Notes under the pieces: generated by a model
Database searches by the model: none
What the model was told of the DNA's origin: nothing
What the model saw: the letters and a program-made list of their open reading frames with translations, nothing else
Shown: piece by piece, positions 50,479 through 60,679 of the stretch
How positions within the stretch are numbered: the stretch's first letter is position 1
Layout: every line of letters begins with the position of its first letter
Origin: Linyphia triangularis
Taxonomy: Eukaryota; Arthropoda; Arachnida; Araneae; Linyphiidae
Assembly: GCA_963978545.1 (NCBI GenBank)
Contig: OZ021721.1
Coordinates: 41,178,785-41,242,784 of the forward strand
Reading direction: 5' to 3'
Length of the DNA: 64,000 nt
Made by a program: the position numbers and the translations under genes

Positions 50479-50657
50479 CTTCCCCCTCTCGACAAGATTC
50501 GAACAGTGGGAGAGAGGGTACCTTTTCCAATATAAGACCTGACCACAAGTCCTACAGACAAATCCCCATTCCAGTTCTTCGAACGAAGAGCGCGCTCTTC
50601 CAAAATGCGATAATGGCTGGGAAAACACTATTGCATGAACTAGATAGCAAGAAATGA
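50479..50657 (+). CDS. Downstream cistron, last exon candidate
   Basis: This exon follows an excellent acceptor (long pyrimidine tract then CACTCCAG). It begins with two bases that complete the G left at 47754, so the splice keeps frame. It reads SPSRQDSNSGREGTFSNIR, then HKSYRQIPIPVLRTK and ends TLLHELDSKK with TGA at 50655-50657. An AATAAA lies 50 bp further on (50707-50712). The non-random splice phase, compact C terminus and poly(A) signal support a real terminal exon. I do not recognise a domain. Confidence 0.55.
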
Positions 50658-50706
50658 AGGTGAAACTAGGACTTAGTCGCTATTTTACCTAAGATTTAAG
50701 TTATAA

Positions 50707-50712
50707 AATAAA
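50707..50712 (+). promoter_or_regulatory. Candidate polyadenylation signal of the CHTF8 locus
   Basis: AATAAA stands 50 bp after the TGA of the putative last exon. It is plausible by position only, since such hexamers are frequent in AT-rich DNA. Confidence 0.4.
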
Positions 50713-51192
50713 TATAAAGTATCTGTAATTTAGAAATTTTTCATCAACATTTTTAAGGTGAATGCATGTATTTCGGTGAAACATCGAATTATCTTATTTG
50801 TTCTCGAGTATTACGTTATTAAGGATTTTTTATTTGTTTGACAATGACTAAACACATAGGCATGCATTGTGATTTTTGCGGCATTCAAACAATACTTTTA
50901 ATTGGAGGACATGAAAATTATGAATGTATTATGTTAAAAAAAATTTCAGCCACTTTGGTTTGTAAAAAAGATTGTTGATATTTTGTTGCCTACTTTGTGA
51001 TATAAACCTTTTGTAGCAGCAAATGTGTATTTTATTAAACTTATTACAATGCACACCGAATTCCATTCTTATTGCATTGAACTTTCAGAGATTCATATCA
51101 GTTGGTTTTATCCTACCTCAATTAGAAATTTGTGTATATGTAGATATATTTATATACGAATATATATAGTATTTGTCAATACGACTCAAGTT
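50713..51192. other. AT-rich spacer
   Basis: Nothing recognised up to the truncated left end of the minus-strand gypsy element. Confidence 0.4.
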
Positions 51193-51585
51193 CTAAATTG
51201 TTCCTATGCAGTTTTGCAGCTCTTTATCTGCCAACTGCAGGGCGGCCATTTGTACAAAATCAATAGACTCAGAAAATACAATTTCTTCCACCCTTGATAA
51301 AGCGTCTGCTACAAGGTTTTTATCCCCAGGTATATGCCGGATGTCTGTCGTGAATTGAGAAATGAATTCAACTTGACGCAAACGCCTCGGGGAACATTTT
51401 TCAAAACCTTGTGCAAAGGCATATATCAAAGGCTTATGATCAGTTATAATACAAAAATTTCTACCCTCTAACATGAAACGAAAATGCACAATAAACAAAT
51501 ATATTGCAAGTAATTCCTTATCATAAGCTGAATATACTTTCTGAGCAGCATTCATCTTCTTAGAAAAGAAAGACAAGGGTAAGTA
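51193..51585 (-). pseudogene. pol: pol: RNase H, second part
   Basis: The frame continues the 58907-60435 frame across the insertion: YLPLSFFSKKM, YSAYDKELLAI, FCIITDHKPLIYAF and KNLVADALSRVEE. These are the standard middle and late RNase H landmarks of gypsy elements. It ends at a stop at 51193, before any integrase motif, so the element is truncated at this side. Four codons beyond 51585 in the apparent open frame come from the inserted element end. Confidence 0.9.
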
Positions 51586-51599
51586 CCCAGATAGCATTT

Positions 51600-51965
51600 T
51601 AACCTTTTCAAAACCTTGTGTAAACCCTATAAACGAAAAGGTTTCACCCTTGTCGCAAGCTTGTCACGACAAGGGTATAACCTTTTCACAAGCCTAAAAA
51701 AAGGGTCCTAGTTTACACCTGAAAAGCTTGTCGTAACCTTGTCGCTACCAAGCTTGCGACAAGGTTTTCATTGTAAACCTTTTCGTAGCCTTGTCGCGAC
51801 AAGCTTGCAACAAGGTTTTCACAGTAACCTTTTCGTAGCCTTGTCGTAACAAGCTTGCGACAAGGTTTTCATGTAAAGGGTACGAAAACCTTTTCGTTAT
51901 AAGGTTGCTATAAGGTTTACAGTTAAAGGGTGTGTAAACATTTTCATTTTAAGGTTGTTTCAAGA
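51600..51965. repeat. Left subterminal repeat cluster of the 7.3-kb element
   Basis: A series of imperfect palindromes built on AAGCTTGCGACAAGGTTTTC and its complement, with CCTTTTCGTAGCCTTGTCG blocks between, repeats about every 60 bp (51740-51880). It then decays to AAGGTTGCTATAAGG-type copies. Confidence 0.9.
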
Positions 51966-53222
51966 TAGATAGAGGAAAGATTGAATTTCCTTCATAAAGT
52001 AATACTGAAAACATTCCGAGTTTTTCGGGTCAAAGAGAAGCATTTTATTGCGAGAGTTGCAATATTGTCTGAAAATGGATTAACACTGCATTATTGAAAT
52101 TTGGTGGCTGTTTAATTAAACTTATTATTGGTACAGTTGTAGTATAGGGCACTTTTTTCCAAATAAATGCTGTTTCTGCCAACGGTTTTTACTTTAATTT
52201 GTTATTTATATTTTAATTCAGTTCCTGCATTTTTAATTCTGGTGAATTTTCTAAATGCCAAGTGAAAAAATTTGCCATATGTCTTATGCTATATCTGTTC
52301 CTTACTCTTTAATGGCATCAATAATAACTCAGTTTGTAATTTAGAAATTTAATGTAAAATTGCAAATGATTCATAATATTTTACTAGATGGAACCTATTA
52401 AAATTGTAAATATAGCAGTCTTTTTTCCTAGAATATTTTAAATATATACAAGTTTGAGAACATTTTGGAAAAAACAAATTTCAATGAATTTGCAATTTCC
52501 AAAGTATACTGGCATTGTAAGAAATTTAAAGCTTTTGATGTCTAAAATATTTTATAAAAAATAAAGTAGCAACACATACCATGCTGAATTTCTTTCCTAG
52601 AAATGTTGGAAACACCCTTTTTTAGAAAAAAATTTCAAGTTTGACAGGGAATATTAACCATGTAAAGAATCATTTTTCGTGCTATCAAATGGTTTTTGTT
52701 GAAACATGCAAGCCTAGGTGAAAAATAAACTCTGCAGGGTTTTAGTTAGCTATGGATACAAATCTTTTTAAGCACTAAGATGGCCCTTGTAGACTTGCCT
52801 ACTGGAAGATATGTGGCAATACACCTACATGGATACTGTGTTTCTTGATGCAATACAAATACTTAGTGTCACAATAAGTACCGGTGGGATATGTCGTAAA
52901 ATTTTTTCTTCCTTTCAACTTTGATGTTTTTTATTCTGTTATATGAATAGAAATATTTAACGTACTGAATTTACACTTTCAAATCGACTTTTAAACAGAT
53001 CTATGCACGAAATACATAACAATAAATGGCCCATAACTTGCACAAATACCAGCAAAAAATAGTGATGTATCACAAGGAATTACTATAAACTATTAAAAAT
53101 ACATATTTATTGAAAAAAAAATTACACAATTCTTTATTTTAAAGTAAACAAAGATGAAAAAAAAAAAAAAAAAAACTTTTATTTTATACAAAAAACATAA
53201 CTTAAAAATGATTTTCAATGTG

Positions 53223-53315
53223 TTACAAATATTTCTTAACTAATCTGCTGTATCTGACAAGAAACTTCTGGAGAGATTCTTGAGGAAAACTAAAGGGAAT
53301 CACATTAATTTCTCT
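53223..53315 (-). CDS. Candidate terminal coding exon inside the 7.3-kb element
   Basis: On the minus strand a very good acceptor TTTGTTTCTTTTTTCAG is followed by a frame of 30 codons (REINVIPFSFPQESLQKF, then VRYSRLVKKYL) and TAA. The basic C-terminal end and the acceptor look genuine, but I recognise no family. If real, it would be the last exon of a spliced gene carried by the element. Chance is a real alternative in AT-rich DNA. Confidence 0.3.
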   Translation of the reverse strand, partial: REINVIPFSFPQESLQKFLVRYSRLVKKYL

Positions 53316-54008
53316 CTGAAAAAAGAAACAAATTTAAAATTCACTAACAATTTGACATTTCATAAGTAAGCTTTCCTATTAATAAAAAGCAATAGCTTCA
53401 CTTCAGAAGGGAACAATTTTAAGGCTTACTACATTCAGTTTCTAGAATACAAGACATTTGTCCATTAAGAATATACACCTTATTTGAATGATCCATTATA
53501 TTGGATGGAGAGTATTTTCATTCTTGTAGTCCAAGCATAAATTTAAATATGCCCATTGAAACGCTTCCAATAAAAAGCGTACTTTTAACGATTAGAAATA
53601 ATCTTCACTCTTTAGATGTTGGAACAATGTTCCGGCAAATTTCTTTCTTAAGCGCATAATACACCTAGCAACTTAGTAGACGATTCCTCAGAGAGTAACA
53701 ATGAATAGTTGGTTTTGCCAATTTTTTCAAGCTCTCATGAAATTTTGGCAATTTGAAATTCGTCAATAAACGGTGTTTACGTTATATCATTACAGTAACA
53801 TAAGCATTTTAGTTTAATCTAGTAAATATTTAGTTAAAGCTGCAAAAACTGTTTTCATGACAAGAAAACATAAATTTTAAAGTACAAACTAGCATTGAAT
53901 TTTTAACATTTTATTTCTAACATTTATATTACACGTGTTTACATTGATTTTATATAACACCCGTGCATATGATGTTTTAATAACACAGGCTATAGCTTAA
54001 AAGGATGG

Positions 54009-54184
54009 TTGGTTGGTTGTTTTCAGATTATCTGGCGCCGTCAGCAACACGAGGGCTATAATGCACCGAAACATTCGTCATCAGACAAGCCAACATACAT
54101 TTACAAACACCCATACCAACACGGAACTCGAACAACCTCGCGGTCTAGAAGCTAGCAAGCTAACCACTATACCGTTTGGTCGGC
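54009..54184 (-). mobile_element. tRNA-derived SINE, copy 3
   Basis: Same family as 41278 and 50094, on the minus strand, starting GGCCGACCAAACGGTATAGTG. About four bases are missing just before the B box (GTTGTTCGAGTTCC). A 13-14-bp target duplication flanks it: CTTAAAAGGATGG on the left (53996-54008) and the same with one extra A on the right (54185-54198). It inserted into the already resident 7.3-kb element. Confidence 0.93.
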
Positions 54185-56532
54185 CTTAAAAAGGATGGAA
54201 GGTCATGATTAGAATGTTGGCAAAACGTGGCATTTTAAATTTCATTCCAATTTGTTAAAAAATGGATATGTTTAATTTATAACTAGTTTTTTCTTTCATA
54301 TTAGTCGCCCAACCCTATCGCTATGATCAAATAATTAGTTTTCAGGGTGGCTGTACATGTATATGATGAGAGTGAACAAAAGTCTACATTTTTTCAAAAC
54401 ATACATTGTAAAAATATAAATTGTGAATAATAACGCTACTGAAGTGCAGTACTAATCCGCCAATTACAAAATGTAAAAAACAAAAAACTATGAAATGATG
54501 TAATAAAATTTTAGGAAAGAAAATGGTACTCTTCTGGTAGACGAGTACCATAAGTTGCCAAGTTTGAAAGTTGGCGCAATTATCGTGAAACTGAAATGTT
54601 TTTTCTCATGAGGTTGCTATAAATGATCAGAAGATTATTAATTTGAATGAGTTATCTCTGTAATTTGGTACCCATCTCCTAAAAGAGCTAAAAAAATGTG
54701 TTACTCAAAAATATTGTGATATATAAACAATGGAAAAAATTATTAAATGATAAAATGAAGAATAAAATAAAATAATGTTAGAAGAATAAATTCAATTCAG
54801 AATAACGATAAGAAACCACTCCGAAAAGTTTAAAAATGAACACAATTTTTTTAATGAATATCAAGCCGAGAGTATAAAATGTTAAAATAGGGATAAGTCA
54901 ATCAAGCCAAGTTATCAGAAAACCGAGAAACAGACGAAATAAATTGCTAAAGAGTTGTCGATGAATAATGCGATAGGTGCGATATGTGCTTTATGCTACA
55001 AAAGATGTAAGCACATTTTAGGTGAAAGTAGGTGCCTTTGATCAGTGATTTTTTTTTTTTTTTTTAAGTATGCAAACTTACAAAAGTTAAAATAAGAAGC
55101 TTACCTAAAACTTCAGCAGATAGCTCTCAGTTGTGTAGAAGTATCTTGCAGTCAGATACCTTTTGAGTCATGGAATGCAGAGATTTCTAAAAAAATATTA
55201 GAAAACGTACTTAAACAAAATTTGAAAAGAATATTTGCTATAAATCAAACTGAAATTGTATTCGAGAAGATAAACAAATATACATTTAGTTTAGTTTTTT
55301 AATAAGTTATTGATTCTCTTATTGTATATATATATTTAAAACTATCTTACACCTTATAGTTTTGAATTCCAAGTAGATAACGAGATATCAACAACCGAGC
55401 TATCCGCATTCTACGCCAACGTAAGTTCATTGCGGTCTCAAAAAGTTTAACATGCTGCAGCTTCCATTATTCCTTTAAGTGTTTGATATAGTTTTAGGCT
55501 CAAACTAGTGAAACTAGAGCTATGAGTTTGCCTTTTGTTATTCAAACTACCAAGGTCAAATTCACTCCTTGCTAGTGTCCCCCAAATCTTATTTGGGCAA
55601 TCCACATGCACCAAATTTGGAATGCCTGAACTGACTACACTATTTATTAAATGATAGCTATAATATTAAATAGTTTTAAAATATTTAATTAAAATTAATT
55701 GATATATCAAATTAAATTGAATCATTCAGGTGTAATTTCAGGACCAAAACTATCAGTTTTTTACATATAGAATATTTCTCTCTATATATATACATATAAT
55801 TTTTTTTCTTTAGTATCCTCCATTTTAACTAAACATACAATTTGTAATCAGAAAATATATTTTTAGCACACTGGAAAACAGAAATTTTTTAAAATTCAAT
55901 ATCAATTTCATATGGTAGTTGTAATTTAGTTCTACATTTGGTGACAATCAGGGTCACTATAATGGAATTGTACCAAATATGATAAAATATTATTCACTTC
56001 CAACTTTTGAAATACATGTTACTTTGCTAATTTCTTTTAATTTGGAGAATATCCAAATAACATGTATTATAACGAAGCAAGTATTATTTATAAAACATTA
56101 TCGTTGCACTTTCCAAACCGAGGGTCGCAAGTCTTTCACACAGACCTTATTAGAAAATATTTCTAGCAAAATTATATTTAATATGAAACATTTTTTCTTT
56201 ACAAGTTCCTTTTGGATCCCATAAAACCTTTTTTTGAAAAAATGTGAGCTGCTTATCTTCCAAAAAATTACATTGACAGAGGAAGAAGAGGGTTGCTATA
56301 CATTCGGGTTCTTAAAAGTGGATCGTAATGTTAAAAGTTGGAGAACCCCTATTTTAGCCCATTCAGTTTTTATTATTATATCCTACCTTCTCTTCCGCTT
56401 TGTTAGGAAGGAGTCTAGTCTATGGTGTTAAGAAGTAAATTAAATAAAAATCATCATACAAAAGATTAATTTAATTTTCCAAAAAATATTAGTGTTATTG
56501 ATTGAAAATGAGCTTAAATTATAATTTTAGTA

Positions 56533-56767
56533 CTTTTCTGTTAAAGGGCGCCATTGACCATTTTCTTATTTTATGTTTGGTGTTTGATTTAAAAAAAAAA
56601 ATATGGTACTTTTCAATGAAATTTTTTAAACATTTTTGTGATAAAACTTTTAAAATGGTTAATTTTTGTTTGAATTTGTTTTTGAAATGGTTACATTTTT
56701 TTTTTTGCCAAATCAAACACCAAACACAAAATAGACAAATGGCCAACAGCCCCCTTTAACGGAAAAG
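56533..56767. mobile_element. MITE with ~58-bp terminal inverted repeats and TA duplication (235 bp)
   Basis: Arms CTTTTCTGTTAAAGGGCGCC and on to GTTTGGTGTTTGATTT (56533-56590) and the reverse complement at 56710-56767, roughly 80 percent identical. TA flanks both sides (56531-56532, 56768-56769). It sits inside the 7.3-kb element. Open frames on both strands here are by-products of the palindrome. Confidence 0.88.
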
Positions 56768-56822
56768 TACCATAATTTTTAAACAAACGAATGGACCAAA
56801 TGATATTCTCTAATTTACTTAC

Positions 56823-56870
56823 AATTTTTCACAAGTTCTTCACAAGCTGGCAGTTTCCTTATTGAACATT
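56823..56870 (-). CDS. Candidate internal exon inside the 7.3-kb element
   Basis: On the minus strand an acceptor (TTTTACTTTTTTAG) and a consensus donor GTAAGT enclose 48 bases, open in one frame as CSIRKLPACEELVKN. Exact intron signals on both sides are the only support. No domain is recognised. Confidence 0.25.
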
Positions 56871-57951
56871 CTAAAAAAGTAAAAATGATGAGCAACACAA
56901 AATAAATTTGGCCTTTCTTTAGCTATGTACCAGTTGGTGCTAAGCCTAAATGTTTACATGTTTAAATGATGTGTAAATGTATTGCAAGCAATGTTAATAG
57001 TTTGTTATAGGGTTGCAAACCCTATAATGATTTTTAACAGGAATTATAAATTATCTGAAGGTTGTTTGGATGAGTTAGAGCTTCAATTCGCCAGTTTTTA
57101 TCTGGAAATTGTACCCAAATTTTTTCAACACACTTTTTAGGTACAAATATAGCTCTTAACAATTGAAAGTGGATACGCGAAAAGCAGCTCAAGAATAGCA
57201 ATAAATAGAAAAGGAAAAAGGATGCAAAATGGGAAATTTATGGACGTGCTATATATATAGTTGGCAACAAAGGTTAAGTACAATAAATTAAAGCACAAGA
57301 CATTGTTTACTTATTTAAAATCCCCGCACTCAAAACCTTGACATACAATCACGTCTCGGAGACGTCATTCATTTCATGTGCCATTGTAGAATTTCACGTC
57401 TCCGAGAAGTCAAGAACTGGCTTTGGTGAACATCGGGCATTATATTAATAGATTATCTGTTTCTGTCATGCATCGATGCTGTTTTGTTTAGACTGTTGAA
57501 GATGCTTTCCCCCTCTCAATAGTACCGATAAAAAAATCGTATCAGCAAACAAGTAAACAGAAAGAAGCGCAATGAAAGCGGTAGTCAGTATAGCAGTGAT
57601 TTCTGAAACCATCCACATTTATTTGTAAGAGCATTTTATTTGTATGTCAAGGGGTTAATACAAATGCCATATATTTTGGTGATAAATTGGGGGGAAACAG
57701 CCTAGATTCCAGCCAGAGGCAACATTTTGTGATTTTGAAAACTTTTGTAGTCTCCCAACTCAATATGCATGATTTTTCCATAAAAAGATTTTGTTGTATA
57801 CGAACATTTTTGATATTGGGATTGCAATATACAGGGGACCTAATATATGCTATTTACTTAATGATGAGGACAAAAACTCCCACAAAAACGATTTGCCAAA
57901 TATTTGAGTTCAAAAACAAGCTTTTCCAATTTGATTTCAACGGTGGTCACT

Positions 57952-58440
57952 GTTACTTACAAGGCAAAGATCTTGGATCGAGCTACTGGTGTCCTCAAAC
58001 ATCGGCCGCACATTAATATTTTATTTAAACAAAAAAATTTGGGAAACTTGTGCCACGCGCAATTAGCGAATTACAGCAAACCATTATACAGAATGAGAAA
58101 AAGGAATTAATTTTTTGAAAAACTAATAAGAAAATTCTTTCATAAATAATTCGGGAGAGTTTCCGTATTCCTGTCCGCTTGGCGCGATTTGCGATTTAGT
58201 TGCCGCTTTTTAGATTGCGTACTAAGTATAAATAACAGATTAAGCCTATTTTCTTACGAATATGATACATTGATAAAACATTTCGTTTTAATTTTAATAA
58301 TCTTATAGTAGTAATATATAAAAAAAAAATCAATACCACTACGAAATAACGCACTTACCGACTCTTACAACGAGTAAAAGGCGAAAAGAGATCCCGCTCA
58401 ATCGAAGCAATGGAGGCTTGTTTTTAAAAACTTGTTGCCA
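57952..58440 (-). other. Candidate 5' exons of a minus-strand transcript in the 7.3-kb element
   Basis: Two strong minus-strand donors, GTAAGTGC at 58358-58351 and GTAAGTAAC at 57960-57952, follow less AT-rich stretches next to the right subterminal repeats. That is where a transposon-borne gene would start. No frame across them is convincing. Confidence 0.25.
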
Positions 58441-58593
58441 GACACGTTTAGCAATATTGGGTTTACTTTGAAAGCCTTTTAAAAACCTTTCACTGCCAAC
58501 CTTTACAAAAGCTTTTCATAATAGGTTAAAAAGAAAGCTTTTCACTTTATCCTTTTCAAATCCTTGTCATAGGGACTACCCTGCAACCTTGTC

Positions 58594-58890
58594 ATGACAA
58601 GTATATGAAAAGGTTTTCGTTTGCTTGCAATGTTAGGTTAACGTCAAGGTTGTCGCTGACAAGTATATGAAAAGGTTTTCATAAGCTTGCCGTTGGGTTA
58701 CATTGTAACCTTATCACGAAAGTCTAATGACAAGTATATGACAAGGTTTTCGTAAGCTTGCGATGTTAGGTTACCGTCAACGTTGTCGCTGACAAGTATA
58801 TGAAAAGGTTTTCATAAGCTTGCCGTTGGGTTACATTGTAACCTTATCACGAAAGTCTAATGACAAGTATATGACAAGGTTTTCGTAACC
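58594..58890. repeat. Right subterminal repeats of the 7.3-kb element, 133-bp dimeric unit
   Basis: TGACAAGTATATG recurs at 58594, 58657, 58728, 58790 and 58861, with alternating spacing of 62-63 and 71 bp. Two related half-units therefore form a 133-bp unit repeated about twice with near identity (58657 and 58790 onward). Each half contains AAAAGGTTTTC and AAGCTTGC palindromic cores. Confidence 0.93.
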
Positions 58891-58906
58891 TTGCATGCTA
58901 TCTGGG

Positions 58907-60435
58907 TAACCACCACTGGTTCTCTTATGAAGTGCTCCTGCTACACTAGTGTCACTTGAATCAGTAAACAATACCAGCTCAGCATCAGGTTCAGGATGGG
59001 AAAGTTGAGTTATGTTAACAATACTGTCTTTACAGCGCTGAAAAGCAACAGAAAGTTCATCATTCCATTCTATAACTCTACGATCATTCTTTTTAGAACC
59101 ACAAAGCAGTGCGTTTAAGGGGGCATGCAAATCAGCAGCCTTTGGCACAAATCTACGATATAAATTTAAACAACCCAAAAACCTTCTCAAATCACCAACT
59201 GTATTTGGCTTAGGATAATTTGAAATGACTTCAGTTTTTTCTGGTAAAGGTTTACATCCCTCTTTACTAACTAAATGTCCAAGAAAAGAAATTTCAGATA
59301 CACCAAATACACTTTTAGTAGTATTAATGGTTATGCCAAATTTTTGCAATCTCTCAAACACGAGACGTACATGTTGGAGATGCTCAGTTTCATTAGTACT
59401 GGCAATAAGTATATCATCGATGTAAACGAAAACAAAATCCAAGCCAAATAACACCTCATTCATAAACCTCTGAAAGGTCTGAGGAGCTCCACATAGCCCA
59501 TAGGGCATAAACATGAACTCAAATAAACCAAACGGTGTTATAACACTCGTTTTTTTAATGTCAGGTTTGTGAACAGGAATCTGATTAAAGGCCCTTACTA
59601 AATCAATTTTACTAAAAATAGATTTACCAGCCAGGTTCTGAGTAAAATCGTGCAAATTTGGAAGAGGATACTTATCAGGCCTAGTGCGTACATTCAACGC
59701 ACGATAGTCCCCTGTTGGTCGCCAATCTGTACCACCCTTTTTAGGCACCATGTGCAAAGCACTTGACCAAGGGCTTCTAGATGGTCTGCAAATGCCATGC
59801 TCAAGCATATATGCAAACTCATCTTTAGCGATTTTAAGTTGGGCTAGATTCAGCCTACGAACTTTAGAGCAAACAGGAGGGCCTACAGTGTTAATATAAT
59901 GCACGGTATCATGTTTAACCAAAACTGGTTCGGCTTTAACCTTAGTGATTTCCTTAAATTCCTGTATTAACAGGTGATACTTTGAATCCCCCACTACAGT
60001 TTTAATACATGGCACAAAGGTGGGTAGCACCTTGCCCATAGTTGAAAGAGAAGTCAAAGGGTCATGCAATTTCTTATTTTTCACATCTACCAATAAGCCA
60101 AAACGTTGCAAGAAATCTGCTCCTAGTATAGGCTTTGACACATCAGCAATGATAAAAGGAAAATCAAGTTTTCTACGCAATCCAAGATCCAATGAAAGAA
60201 GCCTTGAACCATAAGTTTTTATAGAAGATCCATTAGCTGCACTCAAAACATAAGAGCTAACAGTGCGACATCCCTTGAAATAAGCAGGAAGCAAGCTCAA
60301 ATCAGATCCACTATCAACCAAATATTGTATACGAGATTTGGGGTCGGTAACAAACAAACGGTGGCTAAGGAAACCCGTCTCACCAGGGATCACCGAATCC
60401 GAGGTTGGGCCAACTAGTTTAAAGAAAATGAACAA
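58907..60435 (-). pseudogene. pol: pol of the second gypsy element: protease, reverse transcriptase, start of RNase H
   Basis: An uninterrupted frame of about 510 codons. Protease: QYLVDSGSDLSLLPAYF (DSG active site) and PILGADFLQRFGL. Reverse transcriptase: SPWSSALHMVPKKGGTDWRP and GDYRALN, IDLVRAFNQIPVH, FGLFEFMFMPYGLCGAPQTF, the catalytic VYIDDILIAS, and FLGCLNLYRRFVPKAADLHA. RNase H opens ELVLFTDSSDTSVAGALH and stops at the inserted element. The frame lies one base back relative to gag, with a slippery heptamer in the overlap. It is counted as pseudogene only because of the insertion and the missing integrase. Confidence 0.93.
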
Positions 60436-60679
60436 GGTTTTCTGCAGCTGCGAGCATTTTCCTCATATTTATAATGCAAATAGCATAACTTGGGTTCAAG
60501 TCGTCCACTCTCATTATCCTGAGTGGTGTGCTCTTCGTGTGCAAGTCTACCAATTGACGAACCTTCACGTTTATCCGATCCATTGTGTGAAAAAGATCTG
60601 CCTCTATGAAAGGGGCGTTTCCGTGACCAATTATTTCTAGTCAAAGTGTCAACCTTTAGTTTGAGCTCAGCAACCTCCC
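60414..60679 (-). pseudogene. gag: gag C terminus of the second gypsy element
   Basis: The frame reads EVAELKLKVDTLTRNN, a basic stretch (RKRPFHRGRSF) and the Cys/His motif CYLHYKYEENARSCRKPC, a variant knuckle of gypsy gag, ending with TAG at 60414-60416. The N-terminal part of gag is missing because another element begins at 60680. The first four codons of the apparent open frame belong to that element. Confidence 0.8.
60417..60423 (-). promoter_or_regulatory. Slippery heptamer TTTAAAC for -1 frameshifting, gag-pol
   Basis: On the element strand T TTA AAC lies in the gag frame directly before the gag stop TAG. Slipping back one base reads TTT AAA and leads into the pol frame (FFKLVG). The pattern X XXY YYZ, the correct zero frame and the position in the overlap match known -1 frameshift sites. 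Confidence 0.75.

Larger units (their letters stand above)
51586..58906. mobile_element. 7.3-kb TA-flanked DNA element of unknown type
   Basis: The element splits gypsy RNase H exactly: ends CCCAGATAGCA ... TGCTATCTGGG are inverted repeats, and each side has TA (51584-51585 and 58907-58908), a 2-bp target duplication. Removing the element with one TA restores the pol frame. Subterminal regions (51600-51960 and 58440-58890) are packed with variants of AACCTTGTCG / CGACAAGGTT and AAGCTTGCGACAAGG in both orientations, as expected for clustered transposase-binding sites. The ~6.4-kb interior is AT-rich and holds a SINE and a TA-flanked MITE. No transposase is recognised. Tc1/mariner-like and ISL2EU-like groups also use TA, but I cannot assign it. 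Confidence 0.88.

Noticed and set aside
56502..56759. 85-codon plus-strand and 75-codon minus-strand open frames
   Set aside because: Both fall on the arms and loop of the MITE palindrome.
57355..57412. Repeated ACGTCTCGGAGACGT / ACGTCTCCGAGAAGT palindromes
   Set aside because: Two short palindromic copies only, with no array and no context pointing to function.
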